Assembly: GCA_905250125.1 (NCBI GenBank)
Contig: CAJNOL010001004.1
Coordinates: 23,472 to 87,471 of the forward strand
Direction: 5' to 3'
Source: Rotaria sordida
Lineage: Eukaryota > Rotifera > Eurotatoria > Philodinida > Philodinidae
DNA: 64,000 nt
This document shows, piece after piece, positions 1 through 10,750 of the stretch (the first letter of the stretch is position 1; every line of letters begins with the position of its first letter). The notes below the pieces were generated by a model, which did not search any database, had not been told where the DNA came from, and worked only from the letters and a program-made list of their open reading frames with translations. The translations under genes and the position numbers were made by a program.

Positions 1-175
1 AAGTTTTAAGTCGAAATTCGAAAATCTTTTTTTTCTGTTGGTATTGCATTCATTTAAAAAATACGGTACAAGTGCAGTATTTTCGTAGCAATAACCTACG
101 GACACAAACTCTTTTCAGGATATTCATAGCTTATTTGGTTCTACATAATGTATGTAGTCTCGACTCAAAAGGTTT
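1..175. repeat. Partial copy of a dispersed foldback repeat (same family as 43988-44608 and 46442-47008)
   Basis: The stretch carries the family core AAGTCGAAATTCGAAAAT, then the block around ATTCATTTAAAAAATACGGTA and the end with TAGTCTCGACTCAAAAG, in the same order as the right half of the copy at 46442-47008. Only this half is in the window. It probably lies in an intron or the 5' side of the TEAD gene. From 176 to about 660 I see no exon or other feature. Confidence 0.7.
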
Positions 176-669
176 TTTTTTCCAGTTGGGATTATAATTT
201 GGCGATTCCAAAAATTATCCGAAACTGGAATCGTTAAGTCATCGAATACATACGAAATTTTCACTATTATACTGAAATCTTTAATCTCAAGAATGGAAAA
301 ATGAAAATTTCTCGACATAAGATTTAAAGAATTTTTGTACCTATCTGATGATTTAACAGTTTCGATTTCAGTTTTTTGGAACCGCCGAACTCGAATTAGG
401 TATTTCTAACAATATTTGCGCTAGAGATAGCTACGACAATGAGTTTTCGAATCAGAGGTTGAAAGAATAGTTGAGATAAATTGATGATATGTGAATCGAT
501 GGAGAGCGAGTTACTGCTTGCGAATAGGGTTTATTGTTGCACACATTCACCCGAAAATATCAGCTCAATATAATAAAGACTAATAGGATTTCATGGAGAG
601 TAACTACTTTTGTCCAGGACTGTACATATTTGTATAATTTATCGATGGTTGTTTTTTCTTTTTGTAAAG

Positions 670-1424
670 CGTATCAAAGTGAGCCAAATTATTGATTTAT
701 TTCCAATGTTAAAAGAACTTTATAATAAAGGATCCAAAGATGCATTTTATGTTGTTAAAGTTTGGGTAAGACTAAGATTTATTTATATTCAATTATTTTT
801 ACTATGTTTTTTTTTTTGTTATAGGTCAATATGGATTATCAAGAAAATTCAACTGATACATATCATTATTTTTCTGCGTAAAAGAAGATTTAAAGTTTTT
901 TTTTTTATTACGTTGTTTTGTTTTGAACTATTTTCTTTTTTTTTTTTTTGTTTAGTTTTGAAAGTTTCGAAGATAATATGAATTTATATATAACAACAAA
1001 AGTATGTTCATTCGGTAAAACAATTGTTGAAAAAATTGAAGTAAATAAAAAATAATTATAAAGAAAAAATTACAAAAATTATTTTTTTTTCTAGAATGGT
1101 ACAACAAAATATAATGATATTAATAATAAATATATTCATCGTTCAATTGATACAACAATGTGTAATTTTATGATTGATTTTATAAAAAAACTTAAAACAG
1201 GAATGTATATACGTGAAATGATGAATATTGTACTTGAACGTTTAGGAGTACTTCAAGTGAGTTTTGTTGGATTTTATTTTTTTTTAGTTTTTAATTCATG
1301 TTTTATTATTTAGACAGTTATATCAAAAGATACAGATGAATTATTATTATGTATTGCATATATATTTGAAGTAAATGAATCATTAAGTGGTACCCAATCG
1401 ACTGCTTATCGTTTATGCGAATAA
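670..1424 (+). CDS. TEAD: TEAD/Scalloped transcription factor, C-terminal YAP-binding domain (partial, 5 exons seen)
   Basis: Five exons (about 670-765, 825-877, 956-1040, 1095-1256, 1314-1424) join in phase and encode the C-terminal half of the YAP/Vestigial-binding domain of a TEA-domain factor, the nuclear effector of Hippo signalling. Matching blocks are LKELYNKGSKDAFYVVK, TTKVCSFGKTIVEKIE, MCNFMIDFIKKLK and the last stretch with IAYIFEVNE, which correspond in order to vertebrate TEAD. The reading ends at TAA 1422-1424, a few residues after a GTQSTAYRLCE tail, as expected for the family. The acceptor of the first visible exon is uncertain (AG at 668-669 or 678-679). The DNA-binding TEA domain and the start of the YAP-binding domain are not seen and should lie 5' of the window. 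The introns are 50-75 bp with T-rich tracts. Family identification is secure from the ordered blocks. Confidence 0.9.
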
Positions 1425-2219
1425 TATTGAACAATTTATTATTCATATTTCTTATTTTGTTTTGGTTTTTTTTTTTGATCGCGAAATCTTTTTCTTTTGT
1501 CCTATCATTCTTGATTTACTTTATCCTTGTATGATTACTGTTGCTCTTTCATTTTTCTCTAATAAATTATTTTTCAAGATATTAGATTTAATCTAATGAT
1601 TGTCATTTATTGACTTATATCAAAAGAAATAAAATTCATTGCACATTTTTCTTTGTTCTTATTGAATTTATATATTTCTTGAGCAAATTCAATCAGAATG
1701 TTCGATCGAATGAGAAATGTAACAGTGAAGTCGGTAAACACATGAAGAATCTACAGTGATAACGACGAATGTATTAGTACTGATAGGAAATCGATAGGCA
1801 TGTTAATTGCTTTATAGACTAAAAGATCATCGAAGATAGAATCAGTAAACGTGCCAACGATAAGACAATTAAGATTTGTTTGTCATGATAACATATAACG
1901 TTATTTGTAAGTGACAAAGATCGATTGAGTGTGTTATTAACGTTGTTAAGTATTGTCTAATTCATCCGTCATAATGGTATTTAAAAAAAAAGATAACAAT
2001 ACTGATTGACATTTATTTTGTATATTTTAAATATTAATAGACTTTTCAATTGATCAATTGACTTCTCCGCTTGTACTAGAAGATCTCCTGAGAAAGTTAA
2101 TAACCTTCCCTTCATCGTAATAGAAGCTACTGAGGTTTCTAAACTGTCCAAGCATTCAAAATTTTTATGGGTTACTATTATGACTTTCGTACAAAAATTT
2201 GCAAAAAATGTAGAATTTG

Positions 2220-2290
2220 AGGGTGTGGGTGTTGATCTAAGAGCGGTGCATATTAAGACTCACAGTTACAGCCATACATACCCACACCCT
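2220..2290. repeat. Hairpin with GTGTGGGT-type arms (copy A)
   Basis: Perfect 11 bp arms AGGGTGTGGGT (2220-2230) and ACCCACACCCT (2280-2290) enclose a 49-base loop. The left arm runs on as GTTGAT, as in the copy at 3440. The arm resembles two units of the TGTGGG repeat that I recall being reported for bdelloid telomeres. Confidence 0.6.
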
Positions 2291-3039
2291 AATTAAGAGA
2301 TAGTAACATCATATCGTGTCAACATGAAGTGATTTACCTCTGATTAAAAAATGTTGAATTAATTAATTGTTGGAAAAAAGAAAAAGATTAAGTTGTGCAG
2401 TCAACAAACGACTAAAACTGAATACTTATATGTTGCAAAACAGAAACTGAAAATCTCTCAATAATGAGCATCGTTGTCCGATTCTGATGGTACTCATACG
2501 AAAGAGGTTTTAATGTCATTTCAACGAATGAGTTAGATTCAATTGTCAATCTTTAGTAATTATATTTTGATCAATTGTTTAGTTTTATTTTAAAAACAAA
2601 ATATAACATTGAATAGCACAAATAAAGTTCTGCATTTGTTGTGAAATTTCGTATATATAGTATGTTCAAAAAATCAATTCGTTTCCTTGTCCTTGTACTG
2701 AGATTAATTAGAAAAGCCTTACAAATCTTGAAGTTTATTGTTGTCAGATTCGATTGTTTGAATTTTTTGTCACAAAAAAATTAAAGAGTAGTATCATATA
2801 TATATTCCTTTAAAACATTGATATCAATTGGATGTTATTATGTAGTAGTCTTCCACAACTAAAAACTGCCACATGAACAAATATAAAGTGACGAACAGTC
2901 TGAATTTTGGAGCATATCTTGTTCTGAAAGTTTCTACATAAGAAAGTGCTTATATAAGACTATGTTGATTTTTTATATAAAAATCCAGAGTTCTTTTTTT
3001 ATATTCGATGATGCTACTTTGTTCGAAAAAGGTCACGGT

Positions 3040-3139
3040 CTTTAATTGGATCTATTCTACTCGCTAGAGTCTGTGTAACAGATAGACAAAAGAGTAAGAT
3101 TGGTTTTTTCAGTAAGTCATATTTTCGAAATTTTTCATT
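3040..3139. repeat. Dispersed ~100 bp repeat, copy 1 (partner at 8502-8599)
   Basis: Both copies share TCTGTGTAACAGATAGACAA and AAGTCATATTTTCGAAATTT with similar spacing and the same orientation. No terminal repeats are evident, so this may be a fragment of a longer mobile element. Confidence 0.65.
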
Positions 3140-3439
3140 TTTAAAAGAACTGGCTCATTGATGCTAGTTCAGTTCTTTGATCGGAAACCATCACAGGCAT
3201 AGATACGAGACATCACTAATTTTTGTTAATAAATTATAAATTATCAATATTAAATAAAATAAAATCAGAGAAATAACTCATGTTAAATATCAATTCAATC
3301 TTCTCAACAAAAATCAGAATCGACTGAATTAATGGGAAATTTGATTTTGCCGCTAATGCACAAAACAGAAACGTCTGTAAAAAAAAGACATTAAAGATAA
3401 AAGCGACAGAATCGGTTTCAGTGATGTGAGATGTGTGTG

Positions 3440-3496
3440 ATGTGGATGTGGGTGTTGATGCTCTGCTTGCCATAACATCCACACCCATATCCACAT
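3440..3496. repeat. Hairpin with GTGTGGGT-type arms (copy B)
   Basis: Arms at 3440-3459 and 3477-3496 pair at about 18 of 20 positions around a 17-base loop, and weaker TG-rich complementarity continues outward on both sides. The left arm contains the GATGTGGGTGTTGATG motif shared with copy A. Confidence 0.6.
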
Positions 3497-4066
3497 GCAC
3501 AGCTACACACCACATCCAAAAACTGTGGCTCTGTTACGCATAGTTAAGATGAGAAAACTCGCAATTGCACGTTACTAAAATTTTTCTATCGTAACTGCGC
3601 GCAACTACATCATAATGTTTCGCATATTACGAGTCACAGTGCGATTCCAGTTATGATGTCACTGCGTCGCAATTACTAAAATGATATGACACGGATTTTA
3701 AAATATATTAGATAAGATTAGCTGTTCAATATGAATTTTTTGATAGGGGAAGTCATCACTTGAAAACTATGTGTATCTACTCATCATCTACGTTTTAAGA
3801 AAATTTCAATCTTACGATTCACCTTGATCGTTACTCTTTTCTTTTTCCTCGGTAGAACTGTCGATTGTTGTTATTATTGTTCACGTGGTTTGTGTCAACG
3901 TTATCGCAATGTGCATGTGAAGAGTGTCTTTTCGACTGTTGTGCAAGAATAAAGAAGAAACATACTTCATCTGACAGTATATTTAAGCGAGCACATCGAA
4001 CATCATATTGTTTTAAAAGAAAAATAAAAGTGAGATTTTTTTTCCAAGTCTCCTTCTTTAATTTTA

Positions 4067-6029
4067 ATGGCTACTAGCAAAAATCAATCAACTAAAACAT
4101 CAAGTTCAACAAAACCTGTCGACCAATCGATGAATCCTAATCTTGAGTCGTTTGCATGTTTGTGGCTTGATCAAAATGTTAATTCAACACAAGATAATCT
4201 GGCGACTCAGAAAGAACTTCGTCAAGTGATCAATCATCTTCGAACATATGATAAAAGTGATGAATGTGAAAAATACATTCGACAAATTACAAAAGAAAAA
4301 GTTGTACTTATCGTATCAGGTTCATTAGGTCAAGAAATAGTACATCGACTTCATGATCTTCCACAATTTTCTGCATGTTATGTCTTTTGTCAAGATCAAA
4401 AAAGAAACGAACAATGGGCTAATAAATATCACAAGGTTAAATATTTGATAACAATCGGATTCTTATTTTCTTTTCACTTAAATATTTCAGGTCAATGGCG
4501 TTTTTGTTGACCGCACCAAACTTGTTACTAGAATATCCAAAGATCAAATGAGTCGAAATAAAGTAGAAGATAGTGCTTCAATATCGGTAATTACTTCTGG
4601 TTCTCAATCTCTTCAAGCTCGTAATGCTATCTTTATGTGGTTCCAATTATTTATTGAAGTTCTTCTTCGTATGCATCATAAATCGAATGATCGCAAGGAA
4701 CTTTTAGACATTTGTAAGAAGAGTTATAAGGATAATCATCAAGAGATGAAAATTATTGATGAATTTGAAAAAACTTATAAAGCAGAAAATGCAATTTGGT
4801 GGTATACACGTGAATCATGTTTTTATCGTATGATGAATAAAGCATTACGTGTACAAGATTTTGATATGTTATTTGCTTTTCGATTCTTCATTACCGATAT
4901 TTCCAAACAGATCAAGAGTAAGCATGAAAAATTTATTCGTACTTGTGACAATCGAAATATTATTCGTGTTTATCGTGGTCAAATAATTGGAAATGATGAA
5001 CTTGATTTAATGAAGAATAGCATTGGTGAATTTCTTTCAATGAATTCTTTTCTATCGACAACTCGTGATCGATCAACTGCTCTTGATTTTGCTCGAGCTA
5101 CTTCTAAACGAGATAATCTTCAACAAATTATATTCGAAATTGAAATTGACCCGCGTTTAGAAACGAAAGCTTTTGCTGACATTACTCAAAGCAGTTATTT
5201 TCAAAAAGAAGATGAAATATTGATTATGCTCGGTGCTTTGTTTCGAATTGAACAAGTAAATGAAGATAAAAAGGAACGAATATGGGTAGCTCGTGTTTCA
5301 CTAGCAAGCGAAGATGATTATCATTTGAAAGAAACATTTTCTTACATGAAAAATACAATTGGTGATGATACGGATTTGGATTCTCTAGGGAAAATTCTAT
5401 TAAACATGGGTGAATACGAACAAGCACGAAAATGCTATAGAAGAATGTTAGATGAGACTCAACTTATTAGTGGAAACGCAGCTTTAGGTTTGGGTAAAGC
5501 CTATTTTCGGTGCAATGAGGCTGATGAAAGTCTTAAATATCTCAAAGAAGCATTACATATAAGACAAAATCTTTTAGGAGAAGATCATGCAGACATTGGA
5601 GAATGTTATAATTGGATCGGAGATATACACTGGCACCTGAAAGTAGATTATGGCAAAGCTTTGTCTAATTTAAAAAAAGCAGTCAAAATCCAAGAAGCAA
5701 CACTCCCCTCTGATTCTCTTGCTCTCGCTGAGACTTACAATAGCATAGCGAACACATACGACCTGAGGGGGAATTCTGATATGGGTCTAGATTATTATAC
5801 CAAGGCTCTCAAGATTCGACAAGCTGTCTTGCCTAGTAATCATCCCGACATTGCTATGATCTACCATAATCTAGGAACATTATATGAATCGAAAGAAAAT
5901 TATTCAAAGGCACTAGAATACTATGAAAAATCGATAGAAATTAAGCGCAAAATTTTACCACCCACTCATGAGAATGTTATTAGGACCGAAAACAATATTC
6001 GTAACTTAAAAGACAAAATGAAAAAATAG
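4067..6029 (+). CDS. NAD:arginine ADP-ribosyltransferase (R-S-E type ART) with C-terminal TPR repeats
   Basis: Two exons (4067-4435 and 4491-6029) join in phase across a 55 bp GT...AG intron to give about 635 residues. The central part (about 225-390) has the R-S-E signature of mono-ADP-ribosyltransferases: Arg285 in VYRGQ, Ser312 in FLSTT and the ExE motif at 363-365 (EDE). By family analogy it would transfer ADP-ribose from NAD to arginine; the substrate is unknown. From about 425 on there are four to five tetratricopeptide units of the roughly 42-residue kinesin-light-chain type (for example YNSIANTYDLRGN and YHNLGTLYESKENYSKALEY), likely for protein binding. The N-terminal 120 residues are Ser/Thr-rich, then form an unrecognised globular stretch. 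No signal peptide or membrane segment is seen, so it is probably cytosolic. ART-TPR genes are common in bdelloid genomes. All catalytic residues are present and the frame is open. Confidence 0.92.
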
Positions 6030-7734
6030 TTTGATATTCAATTGAAGACGCACAATCAAATATTAATCTACGTTAATATCATATTCATACGTAACTATTC
6101 ATTGTTCATCTTCTATTTCTACAATGGAAACACACTGTTTGACAATAAAATTGAAATAGATGATTGTAATAAATTAATCTTTTTCTATATAATTATTCTG
6201 AAATGATTTTTCTTCTACTTTTTTCAGTTGTTTCTATTAAAGGATGATATATAAAATTTAATCGTTACTAACTTGAATGTTTGACTGGTTTACAAAATCA
6301 TAAAAATAAGTATAATGATGTTGCTGTACATATGATCATCAGCAATTGGTCAGTCGTCGAGTTTTTAACTCGAACTATATCAAAGTGCATTACGATTGGT
6401 CATATCAACAAACTTGGAAAAAAACTGAATCCAACAAGATCTAATTCATGCAAGAATGATTTGAATTTTTAATAGAACATAAACATTCAGCAGGGTTGAC
6501 ATGTGATAAAATTCACAAATATGATAATTAGTTTCGTCTTTTTGAAATACTTAAATAAATTTTTGAAAATGATCTAATCAGTATGTTCTAAAATGAATGA
6601 TTGTGTACAGTAAGAAGTACATCAAATATTCAAAAATAATTTCAATCTTATTGGTTGTTTTCTCGCTACGAAAGATAAAAAAACAGTGGCGGTCTAGAAA
6701 AGTTATTTCTCCTTTTTAATGAAAGAGTACTATGATAAATGAGAGAAAGAATTTCCTAGACATTGCAAAAATTCTTTCCCAATATTACACTTTATTTCTT
6801 GCCTTCGATACCGAAAAGAGTTGTCAGAAGAACAGGTGACACTTATAAATATGGTGTGCTAGAAATAATTTTTTTTCTTTTTTTTGTGCTCTCATACTAG
6901 ACACACTTTGTTTTTATTCGTTTCTTTATGATTTATTGGCATTTTGACCATATTTCAACCGATATACACGCTTACACTCGTGATATATAACGCAAAACAT
7001 TTGTCTACTCAGCAAGTTGTAATGAGTTCCGTTCGTTTGTCTTTTTATCACGATAACATAGTGTTGTTTGTTGAAAAAGCTCATTATTTTTGAGTTAACC
7101 ACAATCATAAAACTATTTAGTTAATGAAAGCATCAATCTGCTTTGTTTTCAATACTTTACATGAAGAAAATATTTTCTAAATTAGTCAATGTGCAAACTT
7201 TGTATGCTTGATGCAGCAGGGCTTCTTCGCAGATATAATTTGAGATTATGAATTTTGATTTTTTAAAAATATGTTTATTATCAATATACTCGTCAAATTA
7301 TCACAGATTGAGCTTTTTTAAGTTGACAAATTTTTGATTTTCGTGTCATAATTAATTTAAAAACTTCGCTTTGTCAAACTATTGACGTACGTGTTGAAAA
7401 TAGAAATATTTATCAATAAAAAGTTCTATTAGAATGAAAGAGTAGGTTATTCTGTTTGAAACAGAAAACAATGAAATTCGTTGAATTTAATGCTGATTTA
7501 TCGATCAAAAAAGATTCTAGTATATAATTATCTGACGATTAAGATCGTGTCTATGTTTTATTGAAAAGATATAAATAAATTTTTTGTGGTTCTATTAATC
7601 TTTTAGATGCTTTGAACTTCATTTAGTTCTTTGAAACTCTTTTTAAAGTCTTTGGAATTTTCAAAATCAACAATATTTACAGTGCTGCTTTGTCTTTTCT
7701 TTTGATTAGCGAAATGAGTTCGTTCTTTTTTCTT
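6030..7734. other. Spacer without recognisable genes
   Basis: This is AT-rich sequence between the ART-TPR gene and the BNR pseudogene. Short open frames (about 6281-6472 plus, 6926-7108 minus) have no family resemblance or splice context. No repeat structure was seen. Confidence 0.5.
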
Positions 7735-8470
7735 ATGTCAAAGAATATAATGAGAAACATGGATGGTCAAACGGATGAAACATTCATATTAAGTGATGAG
7801 GGTGAGTGGTGTTGGTTTGAATCTCTAGGTGCTCTTCAATATGATTCTTTCCTTTTGAAAGGATCAGTTGCATTGGATGGTCATGATGAAAAACGTCATG
7901 GCAATATTGAACTTCATACTCGTGATTGTTCGACTTAGATTACAGATTATGTGACATTACATAAACAATTTGAATTATGTATTCATGATGGACCTGCTTT
8001 ACTTATAAGATCTGATGGTCGGCTGCTTATTTTCTACGCAAAACATAACATAGAACCATATAATTATTTGCACATTTCTCCTATTAATGAAAATACTTTT
8101 CATCAATTCAGTCCAGTTCAACTTTATACATCATCATCAACTAACGAGCTTACATATGCAGATCTATTCCTTCCTCTAAATGAATCGAATCGAATCGATA
8201 ACTTATTTTGTGAGGCTTGGACGATTCCTACAGACCATCATATATTTACTCAGTTGATCTTGGAACAACTTGGATAATAATGCTTGTACAAATATTCCGT
8301 CAACACGAAAACATCGATCATACGTACGATATACATCTAACGAATGTGAAACAGTACATATGGTTTATACAGAAGAACATCCACATGATTATGATAACAG
8401 ACAACATGTTGCATGGATTGCTAATCGTGTCTTAGATAATAATAATTATCTAGTATGTATTTACAATATT
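7735..8470 (+). pseudogene. Decayed BNR_4-type (BNR repeat-containing, sialidase-like fold) gene
   Basis: Three pieces in different frames line up with the N-terminal half of the bacterial-type BNR_4 family (predicted beta-propeller, probably carbohydrate-related). Frame one reads GEWCWFESLGAL and GSVALDGHDEKRHGNIEL, meets a stop at 7936-7938, then continues in the same frame as HDGPALLIRSDGRLLIFYAKH. Near 8210 the resemblance moves to another frame (DDSYRPSYIYSVDLGTTW), and near 8270 it moves again (STRKHRSYVRYTSNECETVH). One nonsense codon and two frameshifts make it a pseudogene. The C-terminal half is missing. Such genes are mainly bacterial and fungal, so horizontal origin is likely, but that is inference from memory of the family. 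Confidence 0.75.
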
Positions 8471-8501
8471 CAATATTATTCATAATGTAATGTGTAACGA
8501 T

Positions 8502-8599
8502 GTCTAATTAGATCATTTCTACTCGCTGGAATCTGTGTAACAGATAGACAAGAGAATAGAATTAGTTCTTTCAGCAAGTCATATTTTCGAAATTTTTCA
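8502..8599. repeat. Dispersed ~100 bp repeat, copy 2
   Basis: This is a direct-orientation partner of 3040-3139, with a few substitutions and small indels. It begins just after the end of the BNR pseudogene. From 8600 to 8994 I see nothing further. Confidence 0.65.
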
Positions 8600-8994
8600 G
8601 CACAATGGAATGTTTTTAATAAAATAAGAATAGTATAGAATCAATAAGCGATTGAATATGGGTTGTATTTATCTTGACCTGTTTTATACATGGCTTTCTT
8701 ATTTTTTTTGTACACATACTCGGCGAATCTCAAACAAAAAAAACTCAAACGTGAAGAAAAAACTAGTTTTGCGATCGCTATCGACCCCTAACGATACTGT
8801 TTTTTTATTCCTCCGCTTCTTACTGGTTAGAAGTAGCCTAGGCTAAACTGGTGAAAAGAATTAGAGAATGAAATCCAAGCAGACAGCCAACTATTGACTA
8901 TCCGTAAGAAAAAAATTCTCAACCTGCTATGTAGAAAAAAAGGATAAGGTTTACTATTGACTTTTTTTCTTTATCTTCTTAACTAACTTATTCA

Positions 8995-9724
8995 TTAAGG
9001 GGACCCCCCCCCTTTCCCGACTCAAAATTTTCACATTTTTCATTTTTCATTTTTTGTGATTAGTATATAGGTTTGAATGCCCTCTATCCATTGAGTACAT
9101 TTTGAGAACTGAAAAACCACATCTTATATATAAAAAATTCGAAAAAAATCACAAAATATGCTGAAAAAACCGAAAAAACACAAATTTCTTTGCGTTTTTC
9201 TCAAAATCAGTTTTTTCAGCAAAAAAATGAAGTTTTCCCCCTTTTTCTCCGCCATTTCAAGTCCGATCGGGCTGAAAATTGTTTTGGTGAGACTTCAAGT
9301 GATTTGGGTTGGGTGTTTTTTTTTTTTTTTGGATACCTTCTACCAATCAAGTTTGGCAGGCTTCGCAAAATTTTTAGGATCCAAAAAACCTAGAAATTTT
9401 GCAAGGTGCTCAGTATTTTGGTTCTCCAGCCTGAAGTATTTGGAATTTTTGAAAAAAAAAAAAAACACCCACCCCGATTGGGTCCGTCTATCCACAGCAA
9501 AAATTTCAGCTCAAACGGATGAAATTTGTGGATTTGCGGGGGGGGAAAACTTTTTGCAAGTTTTTGACCTTGGGGTCTCTGGAAGTCCATGAAGATGACG
9601 TCTGGCAAATTTGTGTCTATGACAACTTTTGCTCTACTACTCGAGGTCTATCTACCCTGCAAGTTTCAGGAATTTTCGTTCGGCCGTTTCTTAAAAACGC
9701 CGGAAAGGGGGGGGGTCCCCTTAA
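8995..9724. mobile_element. Non-autonomous piggyBac-type element (MITE) with TTAA target duplication
   Basis: The ends are a perfect 19 bp inverted repeat, GGGGACCCCCCCCCTTTCC (8999-9017, and its complement ending at 9720). They are flanked on both sides by TTAA (8995-8998, 9721-9724), the target site duplicated by piggyBac transposases. The element is 722 bp. An internal inverted pair (GGGTTGGGTGTTTTTTT near 9306 and AAAAAAACACCCACCCC near 9460) adds a second hairpin. Frames inside do not resemble a transposase, so mobilisation would need one supplied in trans. The G/C runs and the phenyl-rich low-complexity frames are by-products of composition. Confidence 0.85.
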
Positions 9725-10750
9725 TGCTTAACCAATGATGCTAAATAGAGCAAAAATTGGAAAAAAAAGGTATGACAAGATTGTTCGTATTTGGTGATTT
9801 TTGCAAGTATTACTAGAGATATAACAGAGCAAAATTAAAGACAAACAAAAATACATATGACATCATTGACATAGTGTAGTATAAAACGGTTCCTCGAAAG
9901 TTTAATCAGAACTCAATGTGAATAAATATTTGTCTTGCCAACAAAAAACAAACAAGTAGATTATCTTCTAGCATTCGTATTGGTTATTTATCTATTTTTT
10001 ATAAAGTAAAAAAAATAATACGAGAAAATAGATTACTATTCAAGCGCAAAACTTATCTATTCCATCCATTCTTAACTGAAAGTTCTTTATTGATAGATTA
10101 AATCTGACGCGACTACCATTTATTATCTACTTAGATCCGTGCAGACACCAATAGACAAAATAAATATAATACACAAAATTTTACTAGCTTATCATGGACA
10201 TGTGAAGAATATAGGTGAGAACTTGATTACAAGAAGAACAAACAAAAAAAGAAGCTAGTTTGAAATATATGCTCACATGCACTTCTGGACGGTCTGTACA
10301 CATAAATAATAGTTGAGATTAACTGGTGGATATTATCAGTATATGTGACTAGTCTTCACAAGAACATATCGGAGAGATGAGCGGTTCCATATAATATTGT
10401 TTACTTATAACAGTATGATGAAATCAGGGACGAAGCAGCAAAGACTTCAGTCTTGAAGTCTGCTGTTTCCTTCTCGAATGAAATTAGCTGGAGTCCGCGT
10501 GGATTTCAGATGATCATGTAAAGGTTAAACTTTCTCCATTTTATAACTTATATGTTTAGAAAAACAATGTTTACCTTTAGTAACAATCATGTCGGTGATA
10601 TGTCGTCATCGTTTACATCTGTATGACCCTAATCGTATTCAAAATTCGATTTATATAGTTGTAGTTCTATTCAAATGTTGTAAACATACGTAGTTTAATA
10701 TGTTTTGTAGGATTGCTCTAGATGTGAAAAAAATGTAAACATCTGTTACA
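9725..10750. other. Spacer without recognisable genes
   Basis: AT-rich sequence between the piggyBac MITE and the F-box gene. I see no open frame with family resemblance, no tRNA and no inverted repeat of note. Confidence 0.45.

Larger units (their letters stand above)
1425..4066. other. Gene-poor spacer between TEAD and the ART-TPR gene
   Basis: No convincing gene is visible. The spacer contains two TGTGGG-like hairpins (2220-2290 and 3440-3496) and one member of a dispersed ~100 bp repeat pair (3040-3139), listed separately. Open frames here are short, lack recognisable domains and run through T-rich tracts. The 5' end of the next gene is probably near 3950-4066, where T-rich sequence precedes the start codon. 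Confidence 0.6.

Noticed and set aside
3234-3515. 93-codon minus-strand frame with a His/Ser/Thr-rich start
   Set aside because: The start lies in the TG/CA-rich hairpin copy B, and the rest is AT-driven.
5224-5427. Minus-strand frame of 67 codons
   Set aside because: It is antisense to the ART-TPR coding exon and has no independent support.
9158-9731. Several overlapping open frames of 67-144 codons on both strands
   Set aside because: They lie inside the TTAA-flanked MITE, read through poly-T and poly-G runs and resemble no family.
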